Source: Duganella aceris (GTDB lineage: Bacteria; Pseudomonadota; Gammaproteobacteria; Burkholderiales; Burkholderiaceae_D). From it: DNA of 64,000 nt. Below are positions 35,098 through 43,867 of the stretch, piece after piece; positions within the stretch are counted from its first letter, which is position 1; the number at the start of each line of letters is the position of its first letter. The notes under the pieces are model-generated. The model was not told the DNA's origin. It saw only the letters and a program-made list of their open reading frames with translations, and did no database searches. A program made the position numbers and the translations under genes. The stretch spans positions 62,001 through 126,000 of the forward strand of contig NZ_JAADJT010000001.1 in NCBI RefSeq assembly GCF_011090165.1. Reading direction: 5' to 3'.

Positions 35098-36318
35098 ATG
35101 CCCAAGAACAAGCGCCCCGTACCGCGCAAATCCGCCAATTCCCCGGAACTGAAGGACGAACAAAACACCACCGAACTGTGCGCGCTGGCGCTGGACCTGT
35201 CCGACGGCGAGTTCAACAACGACATCGTGGCCGAAGCCACCCGCGCCGACCTGGCGCAGAAAGCGCTGGAGTTCCAGCGCCTGCTGCGCAAGCTGCTCAA
35301 CCAGGGCAAGGACGAAGTGCTGTACGGCGCGATCGAACTGGCGCGCGACGAATCGGTGGACGGCTACCGCTACCTGCGCAGCGCCATCGAGGACGGCGCC
35401 GCCACCGTGCTGCTGCGGCGCGAAGGCGCGCCCGAGCTGGAGATCGACGCCTTCGCGATTCCGGTGTTCGTGCACAGCCAGGGCGGACTCGACCCGGCCG
35501 CCGACTTCCAGGACGGCGCCGCCTACGAGGCGCTGCTGGCCAGCTTCACCGACGCCGGCCTGGAAAGCCCGCAGGCCAAGGTGGTGCTGGTCAACCACGC
35601 CTACGATCTGGAAGAGATCGAAGGCGTGACCTACGGCCAGCTGCACGCCATGGTGCGCGAGGCGGCGCAATCGCTGACCGAGAAAAAAATCGCCGCCGCG
35701 CCGGCGCTGGAGCGCAGCATGGCGGCCGGCTGGTCGCCGACCGCCTTCGGCGCCGACGACAGCGCGGTCGAGCTGCGCTTCCTGCTGGGCTTCTCGCTGA
35801 AGCGCGCCGACGACGCCTTCTACAAGGTGCCGAAAGGCGACAAGGCGGCCGACGCCTACTTCGCCAAGCGCGCCGAACGCTATCAGAAGTGGACCGAGCA
35901 ATACGGCGCGCTGGTGCAGCGCTGCCTCGGCCGAGGCCGTGGCACGATGCCGGAACTGACCCTGAACTTCCTGTACCAGGATCTGTTCTTCGGCGCCAGG
36001 GCGCAGGGGCAGTCCGAATATGGGATGCTGCAGATCCTGTCGGCGCTGAACCAGGCGCTCGATGGCCGCGATCCGGCGCAGGCCGACGCCGTCATCGCCC
36101 CCACCGACGTCGACGACGAGATGGTGCTGCGTGTGCAGCTGTCGCTGGACGGCGCGCTGCTGGCCAGCTGCGACAAGCCGCTCGACCTCGGCGCCGACCT
36201 GGAAGCCGAAGTCGACGACCTGCGCGATGCGCTGGCCAGCATCGGCGTGGCGCGCGTCGACGTCGCGCTGCGCTTCGACGCCCAGGGCCGGCCGGTGGAG
36301 CGCAAAGCCTTGTCCTGA
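35098..36318 (+). CDS. conserved hypothetical protein, DUF2863-like
   Basis: A 406-residue soluble protein with no signal peptide or membrane helix. It has helical N-terminal segments (ADLAQKALEFQRLLRKLL) and alternating alpha/beta segments after that. Composition and length resemble the beta-proteobacterial DUF2863 family, but I cannot confirm the match. It is 11 bases after the HDOD gene, so they are likely co-transcribed. Function unknown. Confidence 0.6.
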   Translation: MPKNKRPVPRKSANSPELKDEQNTTELCALALDLSDGEFNNDIVAEATRADLAQKALEFQRLLRKLLNQGKDEVLYGAIELARDESVDGYRYLRSAIEDGAATVLLRREGAPELEIDAFAIPVFVHSQGGLDPAADFQDGAAYEALLASFTDAGLESPQAKVVLVNHAYDLEEIEGVTYGQLHAMVREAAQSLTEKKIAAAPALERSMAAGWSPTAFGADDSAVELRFLLGFSLKRADDAFYKVPKGDKAADAYFAKRAERYQKWTEQYGALVQRCLGRGRGTMPELTLNFLYQDLFFGARAQGQSEYGMLQILSALNQALDGRDPAQADAVIAPTDVDDEMVLRVQLSLDGALLASCDKPLDLGADLEAEVDDLRDALASIGVARVDVALRFDAQGRPVERKALS

Positions 36319-36332
36319 AAGCGATTTCCTGT

Positions 36333-36361
36333 TTGACAGTCTCCATTTAGCCGAGGATACT
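36333..36361 (+). promoter_or_regulatory. promoter of the TPR lipoprotein gene (candidate)
   Basis: -35 TTGACA (36333-36338), a 17-base spacer and -10 GATACT (36356-36361). A short stem GCGGAA/TTCCGC (36371-36388) lies in the leader. Good consensus match. Confidence 0.55.
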
Positions 36362-36437
36362 TTCCTGATCGCGGAACGTAGATTCCGCTGCCTGGTGCGG
36401 TGCAGGCTTTGTGCTCCGCAACAAAGGGAGACACGTC

Positions 36438-37619
36438 ATGAAATCATGGGCCCTCATCCTGTGCGCCGCGCTGCTGACCGCTTGCGCCGGCGCGCCGCTC
36501 GGCATACAGTCGCCGCCGTCGCAAGTCTTCCACGATCAGTTGTTCCAGCCGCCGTCGGCGCCGATCGACACCGACAGCGTGTTCGCGCTCAGTCCGCGCA
36601 TGCGCGACTACCTGCGGCGCGAGATCAACCTCACCCAGAGCAAGGACGTGCGGCGTCAGCTGTTCGACGCGCTGTACCGCAAGGACAAGCTGCAGCTCGA
36701 ATACGACTCGGCCATGACCCGCAATGCCGCCCAGACCTTCGACGCGCGCGCCGGCAACTGCCTGTCGCTGGTGATCATGACCGCCGCGCTGGCGCGCGAG
36801 CTGAACCTGGTGGTGCAGTTCCAGCTGATCGACATGGAGGAAAGCTGGAGCCGCTCCGGCAATCTCTACTTCGCCGCCAACCACGTCAACCTGGCGCTGG
36901 GCAAGCCGCGCACCAGCCGCAATCCGTACGACAGCGGCTACAACCTCGACATGTCGAACTCGCTGACGGTGGACTTCATCCCGATCCCGCCCAAGGCGCG
37001 CGAAACCGCCCGGCCGCTGGAGGAACACACCATCGTCGCCATGTACCTGAACAACCGCGCCGCCGAGCAACTGTCGGCCGGCCACGTCGACGACGCCTAC
37101 TGGTCGGCGCGCAAGGCGGCCGAGGTCGATCCGCGCTTCCTCAACGCCTACAACACGCTGGGCGTGATCTACCTGCACGCCGGCCACTCCGACGCCGCCG
37201 AGCAGGTGCTGCGCTACGCGGTGTCGCAATCGCCGTTGCGCACGGTGTTCCTGTCCAACCTGGCGCAATCGCTGGAGAACCAGAACAAGCTCGACGAGGC
37301 GGCCGCGTTGCGCGTCCGCCTGGCCCAGCTGGAGCCGCATCCGCCGTTCTATTTTTTCAACCTGGGCCAGGAGGCGATGAAGCTGGGCGACTACGAGCGC
37401 GCCCGCAAGCTGTTCGAGCGCGAAGTCGAGCGGGTCCCGGACTACCACGAATTCCACTTCTGGCTGGCGCTGGCGTATAACGAGTTGGGCAACGTGCGCG
37501 CCGCCGACCGCCACATGGCGCAGGCGATGGCCAACAGCACCACGCGCGGCGACCACGACCTGTACGCGGCCAAGCTCGACCGCCTGCGCGCCTACGCCGC
37601 GCAGGCGCCGGCCAAATAG
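36438..37619 (+). CDS. lipoprotein with transglutaminase-like and TPR domains
   Basis: A 393-residue lipoprotein (lipobox LLTAC, C16). After a linker there is a transglutaminase-like segment with a conserved cysteine (ARAGNCLSLVIMTAALAREL) and a later histidine (FAANHVNLAL), then TPR repeats from about residue 205 (MYLNNRAAEQLSAGHVDDAY, NAYNTLGVIYLHAGHSDAAE). AAAGGGAG lies before the ATG. Function unknown; TPR lipoproteins commonly act as scaffolds at the outer membrane. Confidence 0.82.
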   Translation: MKSWALILCAALLTACAGAPLGIQSPPSQVFHDQLFQPPSAPIDTDSVFALSPRMRDYLRREINLTQSKDVRRQLFDALYRKDKLQLEYDSAMTRNAAQTFDARAGNCLSLVIMTAALARELNLVVQFQLIDMEESWSRSGNLYFAANHVNLALGKPRTSRNPYDSGYNLDMSNSLTVDFIPIPPKARETARPLEEHTIVAMYLNNRAAEQLSAGHVDDAYWSARKAAEVDPRFLNAYNTLGVIYLHAGHSDAAEQVLRYAVSQSPLRTVFLSNLAQSLENQNKLDEAAALRVRLAQLEPHPPFYFFNLGQEAMKLGDYERARKLFEREVERVPDYHEFHFWLALAYNELGNVRAADRHMAQAMANSTTRGDHDLYAAKLDRLRAYAAQAPAK

Positions 37620-37672
37620 CCGGGGGCCGGTACCGGCGGCGGCGCAGGAATGGTATTCTGCGTAGACATTGC

Positions 37673-37701
37673 TTGACACATAGTTGCGGACACGCAACAA
37701 T
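37673..37701 (+). promoter_or_regulatory. promoter with embedded TTGCG-N4-CGCAA box
   Basis: -35 TTGACA (37673-37678), 17 bases, -10 AACAAT (37696-37701). GTTGCG/CGCAAC (37683-37698) forms a perfect inverted repeat inside the spacer, the position expected of a repressor site. It is the same 14-base pattern as at 31348. An alternative -10 (TAAAAT, 37704-37709) would put the box farther upstream of the start. Confidence 0.45.
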
Positions 37702-37748
37702 TGTAAAATATGTAAATCAAGCAGCACTTCTATCACAAGGATTCCGCC

Positions 37749-40370
37749 ATGCCGAGACTCAGGCCCGCCCGCGCCGCAGTCCCCCTCCTCGCCACGTCTT
37801 TGCTGATCGCCGCCTTGCTGACCGCCTGCGGCGGCGGTGGCGGCGGCAACAACGGCGGCACGCCGACCACGCCGGCGGTCTCGCCGGCACTGAGCTTCAC
37901 CCCGTCCACCGTCACCGCCAGCATTCCGGCCGGCACCTCGCAGACGCTGAGCGTGATCGCCAGCGTGGCGCGGCCGGCCGACTTCGCCAATGCCGGCACC
38001 GTGTACGCCACCGTCACCGACAGCGTCGGCGTGATCCTGCCCAGCGCCCAGCTGATCCGCGACAGCGACACCCAGTACCACGCCGTGCTGCAATCGGCGC
38101 CGACGCTGGTGGCCGGCAACTACAAGGGCAGCTTCACCGTCAGGCTGTGCCGCGACAGCGGCTGCGCCAACCAGTTCCCCGGCTCGCCGATGACGCTGCC
38201 CTACGACCTCACCGTGCAGCCGGCCGGCCAGGCCAGCTTCAGCGCCGTCAGCGCCATGCCGCTGAGCGCCACCACGCAACAGGGCGGCGCCGCGCCGGCG
38301 CGGAGCGCGGTCACCATCAGCGCCCCCGGCCGCAGCTGGACCGTCAGCAACGGCGGCGCGTCGTGGCTCAAGCTGGACGCCGCCGGCGGCAGCGGCAACG
38401 CCACGCTCGGCGTCGGCTACGACGCCACCGGCCTGGCCGTCGGCAGCTACAGCACCACGCTGACCGTGCTCGCCGGCGACGGCCTGAGCGTCGCGCTGCC
38501 GGTCACGCTGACCGTGCTGCCGAGCGGCCTGGTCCTGGGCAGCAACAGCGTCACCTTCAACGCCATCAACGGCGCGCCGATTCCATCGCAGATCGTCAGC
38601 CTCGACACCGACAACAAGCTCAGCGCCACCTGGACCGCCGGCAGCAACGTCCCCTGGCTGAGCGTTTCGCCGACCGTCGGCACCACGCCGGCCACCACCG
38701 TGCTGACCGTCGACGCCACCGTCGGCAAGCTGGCCAGCGGCAGCTACAGCGGCGCGATCAGCATCGCGCCGAAAGACCTGCCGCTGCGCACGCTGCCGGT
38801 CACGCTGAACCTGATCCCGGCCACGCTGCAGGCCTCGTCCAACAGCATCACGCTGGGCGGCGTCTACGGCCGCGACTTCGGCACCGCGCAGACCCTCGGC
38901 CTGGGCCTGAACACCGCCACCAACAGCTGGCCGTGGACGCTCGGCAACCTGCCGGCCTGGGCCACCGCCAGCGTCACCGCCGGCACCATCAACCAGGCCG
39001 GCGCCAGCAGCGCGATCAAGGCGCTGCCGAGCGCCGCCCCGGCCGGCGTCACCTCGGTGCTGCTCAATGCCTCGGCGCAGGTCAACGGCGACGTGGTCAA
39101 CGCGCCGGTGCTGCTGACCATCAACAAGGACGCCCACCGGCTGCTGCCGGCCGAGGCGGCGGTGGCCTTCGTCAGCACGCCGACCTGGAGCCGGCTGACC
39201 CGCACCATCAGCGTCGCCGACAACTTCGGCGCCTTCAGCGGCATGACCGCCGTCAGCGACCAGTCGTGGCTGGTGGTGGGCGTCAACGGCAACCAGCTGA
39301 TCCTGACCGCCGACCCGACCCAGATGCTGGACGACACGCTGCAGACCGGCACCATCACCGTCACCTCCTCCGCGACCGACGGCGCCGCCATCGCGCCGAT
39401 CCGCGTCTCGCTGTGGAAGGGCTCGGCCGCGCCCGGCGCCAAAGTGGCGGTGCCGCTGCCGTACACCACCGTCGTCACCGATCCGGCGCGGCCCTATGCC
39501 TACGCGCACAACGGCGGCGCCGTGATCGACGTCTACAATCTCTACACCGGCCAGAAGGAAGCCAGCATGACCGGCTTCTCGGCGCACCTGGGCGACATGG
39601 CCGCCGGCCTCAACGGCGACTTCCTGTACATGGTCGACGTCGACAACGCCCGCATCACCACGGTCGACCTGCGAACCCGCGCCATCAGCGCCCAGCTGCC
39701 GCTGGCGACGCCGGGCACCCGCGCCACCCGCCTGAAAGTGGTGCGGCCGAACGGCGTCGAGGTATTGCTGATGAGCGACGGCCAGGCCTTCCTGACCAGC
39801 AGCAACAGCCCGCTGGCCTCGCTGCCGCTGAGCGGCGGCGGCGCGCTGGGCGCCAGCGCCGACGGCAAGCGCGTGGTGCAGCAGAGCGAGGCCGGCGCCA
39901 CGGTGCAGCACACCACCATCCTGCTGGACTACGCCGCGCTCAACGGCGGCACGCTGTACTCGCCGAAGTCGGCTGCGGCCAGCCACCTCAGTCCGGGCAC
40001 GCAGGGGCAGGACATCGCCGTCAGCGCCGACGGCAGCCGCATCTACAGCGCCAGCGCCACGCCCAAGCTGTGCAGCGTGATGAGCTCGGCGGACCTGGGG
40101 GTCAGCAGCTACCTGGCCATCGGCGACGCCGCGCCCAACAATATCGAGGTCGGCCTCGACGGCCGCATCTTCTGCGGCGGCGCGGCCAAGCCGGCCGGCA
40201 GCGACATCTGGATGTACAACGCCACCGGCGCCACGCTGCTGCAGCAGTTCAAGCTGAGCAGCACCGGCAAACAGCTGTTGCCGCGCCAGATGGCGCTGTC
40301 GAGCGACGGCTGGCTGCTGGTCGCCATCACCGAGGACGGCGTCCTCACCATCGTCCCGGTCGGCCCGTAA
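37749..40370 (+). CDS. large lipoprotein with BACON-like repeats and a beta-propeller-like C-terminus
   Basis: An 873-residue lipoprotein (lipobox LLTAC, C27, followed by six glycines). Residues about 150-560 contain four Ig-like repeats of BACON type (SWTVSNGGASWLKLD, TAGSNVPWLSVSP, WPWTLGNLPAWATASV, AVSDQSWLVVGVNG). From about 575 on, blade-like repeats suggest a propeller (AHNGGAVIDVYNLYTGQKEA, GDFLYMVDVDNARITTVDLR, SADGSRIYSAS). Surface adhesion or glycan binding is plausible; no enzymatic motif is seen. The gene is followed without a gap by an acetyltransferase. Confidence 0.8.
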   Translation: MPRLRPARAAVPLLATSLLIAALLTACGGGGGGNNGGTPTTPAVSPALSFTPSTVTASIPAGTSQTLSVIASVARPADFANAGTVYATVTDSVGVILPSAQLIRDSDTQYHAVLQSAPTLVAGNYKGSFTVRLCRDSGCANQFPGSPMTLPYDLTVQPAGQASFSAVSAMPLSATTQQGGAAPARSAVTISAPGRSWTVSNGGASWLKLDAAGGSGNATLGVGYDATGLAVGSYSTTLTVLAGDGLSVALPVTLTVLPSGLVLGSNSVTFNAINGAPIPSQIVSLDTDNKLSATWTAGSNVPWLSVSPTVGTTPATTVLTVDATVGKLASGSYSGAISIAPKDLPLRTLPVTLNLIPATLQASSNSITLGGVYGRDFGTAQTLGLGLNTATNSWPWTLGNLPAWATASVTAGTINQAGASSAIKALPSAAPAGVTSVLLNASAQVNGDVVNAPVLLTINKDAHRLLPAEAAVAFVSTPTWSRLTRTISVADNFGAFSGMTAVSDQSWLVVGVNGNQLILTADPTQMLDDTLQTGTITVTSSATDGAAIAPIRVSLWKGSAAPGAKVAVPLPYTTVVTDPARPYAYAHNGGAVIDVYNLYTGQKEASMTGFSAHLGDMAAGLNGDFLYMVDVDNARITTVDLRTRAISAQLPLATPGTRATRLKVVRPNGVEVLLMSDGQAFLTSSNSPLASLPLSGGGALGASADGKRVVQQSEAGATVQHTTILLDYAALNGGTLYSPKSAAASHLSPGTQGQDIAVSADGSRIYSASATPKLCSVMSSADLGVSSYLAIGDAAPNNIEVGLDGRIFCGGAAKPAGSDIWMYNATGATLLQQFKLSSTGKQLLPRQMALSSDGWLLVAITEDGVLTIVPVGP

Positions 40371-41051
40371 ATGGAACGCAGCGCAGCGCTGGACCACATC
40401 TTCTGGCACGCGCTGGCCGGCGCGCACCGGCGCCACTCCAGCGGCACCGACACGGCGCGCCGCTACACCCAGGGCTTCTCGCCCATCATCGCCTTCGCCG
40501 ACCCGGCGCGGCCGGACTTCGCGGCGCTGGCGCCGTGGTGCGAGCCGGGCGAGCGCTTCTACTGCGAAAACTGGACCGGCGCCGCGCCGCCGGGCTGGCG
40601 CATCGAAGCCGAGACCACCATGTTCCGCATGCTGTGGGACGGCGCCGCGCCGGTTGCAGATCCCGCGCCGGAAGCGGTGCCGCTGCGGCCGGAACACGCG
40701 CAACAGGCGCTGGAACTGGCCACGCTGTGCAAGCCGGGGCCGTTCGGCATTCGCACCATCGAGCTGGGCGACTACTTCGGCCTGTTCGACGGCGAACGGC
40801 TGATGGCGATGGCCGGCGAACGCCTGCGCGCGCCGGGGCTGTGCGAAATCAGCGGCGTCTGCACCCACCCCGACTACCAGGGACGCGGCCTGGCCAAGCG
40901 CCTGATCGGCAAGCTGCTGCGCCTGCACCAGCAACGCGGCGACCGCTCCTTCCTGCACGTCATGCGCAGCAACCCCGCCCACCAACTCTATCTCGACATG
41001 GGTTTCAAGGACTACCTGGAATCAACGGCGCGGGTGGTGGTGGCGGACTAA
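40371..41051 (+). CDS. GNAT family acetyltransferase
   Basis: A 226-residue protein with a C-terminal GNAT fold: CTHPDYQGRGLAKRLIGKLL is the acetyl-CoA motif A and NPAHQLYLDMGFKDY motif B. The N-terminal 110 residues form a second, degenerate GNAT-like half. The ATG follows the previous stop directly (TAAATG) with no ribosome-binding site of its own, so translation is coupled. Substrate unknown. Confidence 0.9.
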   Translation: MERSAALDHIFWHALAGAHRRHSSGTDTARRYTQGFSPIIAFADPARPDFAALAPWCEPGERFYCENWTGAAPPGWRIEAETTMFRMLWDGAAPVADPAPEAVPLRPEHAQQALELATLCKPGPFGIRTIELGDYFGLFDGERLMAMAGERLRAPGLCEISGVCTHPDYQGRGLAKRLIGKLLRLHQQRGDRSFLHVMRSNPAHQLYLDMGFKDYLESTARVVVAD

Positions 41052-41548
41052 AGCAGCAGCTTCCATTGCGCCAGTTTTTGCGCCAGCGTCAACGAGGCAT
41101 GGGCCGGCGAGGTGGAGGGCAGCACCACGGTGCGATAGCCGGCGGCGGCGAACTGCGGCGCGAACTTGCCGGAGGTTTGGCCGTTGAAGCCGACCGTCTC
41201 CAACAGCGGACACAGCTCGCGCAGGCGGGCGAAGTCGTTGGCGGCCGGCTTGCGGATCGCGGAATCGAGACTGCCCTCGCGCTCGCACGCGCCCAGCACA
41301 TCCCACAAGCCGAAGCCATGCGCCAGCAAACGTGGCAAGCGCTCGGCGTACGGCAGCGCCGTCAGCGCCTCGCCGGTCAGCGCCGACAGGATCGGCCACA
41401 TCAGATTGCGTGGATGCGCATAGTATTGCTGCGCCGCCAGCGACGCGGCGCCGGGAAAACTGCCCAGCACCAGAATCCGCGTGCGGGCGTCGAGCACCGG
41501 CGCGAGGCCGGTCAGGGCGGGACTTGGGGGGCTAAGTTCGGGCAACAT
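41048..41548 (-). CDS. DNA-deoxyinosine glycosylase (uracil-DNA glycosylase superfamily)
   Basis: A 166-residue UDG-superfamily enzyme: ILVLGSFPGAASL (water-activating motif), YYAHPRNLMWPIL, GFGLWDVLGACEREGSLDSAI and the C-terminal LPSTSPAHA. The HPRN and SLDSAIR blocks fit the hypoxanthine-DNA glycosylase (HDG) branch that removes deaminated adenine. It overlaps the convergent acetyltransferase by 4 bases and is divergent from the Mpo1-like gene. Confidence 0.9.
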   Translation of the reverse strand: MLPELSPPSPALTGLAPVLDARTRILVLGSFPGAASLAAQQYYAHPRNLMWPILSALTGEALTALPYAERLPRLLAHGFGLWDVLGACEREGSLDSAIRKPAANDFARLRELCPLLETVGFNGQTSGKFAPQFAAAGYRTVVLPSTSPAHASLTLAQKLAQWKLLL

Positions 41549-41643
41549 GCGGGCATTTTACCGGACCGTCGCGGCGGCCGGATTCGGGTGTAGAATTTAC
41601 CGGCGGCCCGACCGCGCCATAAAAATAACCGCAGGAGACTTGT

Positions 41644-42078
41644 ATGACGGAACGCACCATCGACAGGCTGCTCGCGCAGTACAGCGAAAGCCATCTCAAT
41701 CCCACCAACGAACTGATCCACTTTATTTGCGTGCCCGTCATCGTGTTCACGCTGCTCGGCCTGATCTGGGCCATCCACCCGCTGCTGGCGCTGACGCTGA
41801 GCCTGGCCTCGCTGTGGTATTACTTCAAACTGTCGAAGCCGTTCGCGCTGGGGATGCTGCTGATGGCGGCGCTGATGCTGTCGCTGCTGGCGGCGCTGCC
41901 GGAGCGCACCGTCCTGCCGCTGTCGATCGCGATTTTCGTGCTGGCGTGGATCGGTCAGTTCATCGGCCACAAGATCGAAGGCAAGAAGCCCTCCTTCTTC
42001 GACGACCTGCGCTTCCTGCTGATCGGCCCGCTGTTCGTGCTGGGATTCCTGTACCGCCGGCTGAACGTCGCCTATTAA
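41644..42078 (+). CDS. Mpo1-like (DUF962) membrane protein
   Basis: A 144-residue membrane protein of the Mpo1/YGL010w family. HLNPTNELIHFICVPVIVFT and the later WIGQFIGHKIEGKKPSFFDD carry the conserved histidines, and four membrane helices are evident. Yeast Mpo1 is an iron-dependent 2-hydroxy fatty acid dioxygenase; bacterial activity is assumed by homology. AGGAGA precedes the ATG. Its stop is immediately followed by the stop of a tiny convergent gene. Confidence 0.9.
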   Translation: MTERTIDRLLAQYSESHLNPTNELIHFICVPVIVFTLLGLIWAIHPLLALTLSLASLWYYFKLSKPFALGMLLMAALMLSLLAALPERTVLPLSIAIFVLAWIGQFIGHKIEGKKPSFFDDLRFLLIGPLFVLGFLYRRLNVAY

Positions 42079-42216
42079 TCAGCGAAACATGGTGTGGGCG
42101 AACAGGGTCTGCGCGGCGCCCTGGACGTCGTCCTCGGCCAGCATCAATACCAGCAAGGTGCTGACCACGACGTAGCCCAACAAGGTGACGACCTTGATTT
42201 GCAAGCCGGTGCTCAT
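42079..42216 (-). CDS. 45-residue single-pass membrane microprotein
   Basis: A short frame reads MSTGLQIKVVTLLGYVVVST and continues LLVLMLAEDD to a TGA at 42079-42081. One hydrophobic helix spans about residues 8-27, followed by an acidic turn and amphipathic tail. A perfect GGAGG lies 6 bases before the ATG, which is the main reason to believe it is translated. No family is recognised. It is convergent with the Mpo1-like gene and divergent from the EamA gene. Confidence 0.6.
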   Translation of the reverse strand: MSTGLQIKVVTLLGYVVVSTLLVLMLAEDDVQGAAQTLFAHTMFR

Positions 42217-42310
42217 GTCGTCCTCCGTTGTCGAATAGATATTTCACTATACGTGGGATTGCCGCGAATACAGTTGAATTTACAAGCCCGATACAACTTA
42301 GCCAGCCATG

Positions 42311-42325
42311 TGTTGCGCCGCAACA
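42311..42325. promoter_or_regulatory. TGTTGCG-N-CGCAACA palindrome upstream of the EamA gene
   Basis: A perfect inverted repeat with 7-base arms around one base. The half-sites resemble the TTGCG/CGCAA boxes elsewhere but the spacing is 1, not 4, so a different regulator is likely. It lies about 50 bases upstream of a -10-like TATACT (42363-42368). Confidence 0.4.
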
Positions 42326-42375
42326 AAAAGATGATCGCTAGGCAAGAAGCCACCGCGCCCGCTATACTTGCCCGA

Positions 42376-43284
42376 ATGTCCTCTCCATTACTTTTCATCA
42401 TCGCCTGCCTGATCTGGGGCTCCACTTTCTTCGCGATCACGCTACAACTGGGCGAGGTGGCGCCGGCCGTTTCCGTGGTCTACCGCTTCGGACTGGCGGC
42501 GGCCGTGTTGTTCGCCTGGTGCGCCGCGCGCGGCGACAAGCTGCTGATGCCATGGCGCACCCAGCGCTGGATGTTGCTGCAGGGCAGTGCCACCTTCGGC
42601 CTCAGCTACATCTGCACCTACACCTCCGAGCAATACCTGGTGTCCGGCCTGGTCGCCGTGCTGTTCGCGCTGATGGTGTTCTGGAATCCCATCCTCAACC
42701 GTTTCGCCTTCGGCAGCCCGCTCGGCTGGCGCACCTGGAACGCCGGCGCCGTCGCCATCTGCGGCGTGACGCTGCTGTTCTACCAGTCGATCCACGGCGC
42801 CTGGAACGAGATCCTCAACGGCGGCAGCGGCCACTTCCTGCTCGGTCTGATACTGGCGCTCAGCGCCACCATCGCCAGCGCGATCGGCAACGTGATCGTC
42901 ATCAAGGTGCGCGAGCAATCGTCCAACGTACTGCTGACGATGGCCTGGTCGATGCTGTGGGGCAGCCTGCTGGTGGCGCTGTGGGTGCTGCTGAGCGGCC
43001 AGTCGTTCACACTGCCGAGCAGCGCCAGGTACTGGGGCGGCCTGCTCTACCTGTCGCTGTTCGGCTCGGTGATCGCCTTCGCCGCCTACTTCACGCTGAT
43101 CCACCGCATCGGCTCCGACAAGGCCGTCTACATCGGCGTCGTCACGCCGGTGATCTCGGTGCTGCTGTCGATCCAGCTCGAACACTTCCGCCCCGGCCCG
43201 CTGGAATGGGGCGGCATGTTACTCTGCCTGTCCAGCGTCGCCTGGGCGCTGCAATCGAATTCCCCAACCAAGACTGAAACCTGA
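42376..43284 (+). CDS. EamA family (DMT) transporter
   Basis: A 302-residue ten-helix transporter of the drug/metabolite superfamily with two EamA halves (FIIACLIWGSTFFAITLQLG and [20 protein letters not shown]). Probably exports amino acids or related metabolites. The ATG at 42376 is 8 bases after TATACT, so the message may be leaderless; an ATG at 42331 would add 15 residues. It shares one base with the next gene (TGATG). Confidence 0.9.
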   Translation: MSSPLLFIIACLIWGSTFFAITLQLGEVAPAVSVVYRFGLAAAVLFAWCAARGDKLLMPWRTQRWMLLQGSATFGLSYICTYTSEQYLVSGLVAVLFALMVFWNPILNRFAFGSPLGWRTWNAGAVAICGVTLLFYQSIHGAWNEILNGGSGHFLLGLILALSATIASAIGNVIVIKVREQSSNVLLTMAWSMLWGSLLVALWVLLSGQSFTLPSSARYWGGLLYLSLFGSVIAFAAYFTLIHRIGSDKAVYIGVVTPVISVLLSIQLEHFRPGPLEWGGMLLCLSSVAWALQSNSPTKTET

Positions 43285-43775
43285 TGAGCACTTCCGAACT
43301 GACCATCCGCCCGGCGACGCCGGCCGACGTCCCCGCCATTTTCGGCATGATCTTCGAACTGGCCGTGTTTGAAAAACTGGAACACATGGTGGTGGCCAAC
43401 GAAGGCATGCTGCACGAGAGCCTGTTCTGCGACAAGCCGGTGTGCGAAGCGCTGGTCGGCGAGACCGGCGGCGAGGTCGTCACCTTCGCGCTGTTCTTCC
43501 ACAACTTCTCCACCTTCCTGTGCAAGAAGGGCCTGTACTTGGAGGATTTGTACGTCAAGCAGTCCTGCCGCGGCAAAGGCTACGGCAAGCAGATGCTGGT
43601 CGCGCTGGCGCGCCTGGCGGTCGAGCGCGACTGCGGCCGCTTCGAATGGTCGGTGCTGGACTGGAACGCCAACGCCATCAGCTTCTACCAGGGCATGGGC
43701 GCCACCGTGATGCCGGATTGGCGCATCTGCCGCGTCACCGGCGAGGCGCTGGAACAGCTGTCGGCCCAGGCCTGA
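43284..43775 (+). CDS. GNAT family acetyltransferase, diamine N-acetyltransferase-like
   Basis: A 163-residue GNAT enzyme whose layout follows spermidine/spermine acetyltransferases: TIRPATPADVPAIFGMI, LYLEDLYVKQSCRGKGYGKQ (acetyl-CoA site) and WNANAISFYQGMGA. Translationally coupled to the EamA gene by TGATG. Together they could acetylate and export a polyamine-like compound, an inference from pairing only. Confidence 0.9.
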   Translation: MSTSELTIRPATPADVPAIFGMIFELAVFEKLEHMVVANEGMLHESLFCDKPVCEALVGETGGEVVTFALFFHNFSTFLCKKGLYLEDLYVKQSCRGKGYGKQMLVALARLAVERDCGRFEWSVLDWNANAISFYQGMGATVMPDWRICRVTGEALEQLSAQA

Positions 43776-43867
43776 AGCGCGCCCCCAGGCCGACCGCCGC
43801 CCAGCGCGAGAACGATTTCCAGGCCAAGCGCGTGCTGCACAAGCAGGTGGTGCGGGTGCGCTCCAAG

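Noticed and set aside
36444..40985. A 1513-codon open frame on the minus strand
   Set aside because: It runs opposite the lipoprotein and acetyltransferase genes, has no family features, and is the open antisense frame expected in high-GC DNA.
37673..41593. A 1306-codon plus-strand frame across the lipoprotein and acetyltransferase region
   Set aside because: Arg/Gln-rich low-complexity translation in a frame that crosses several real genes.
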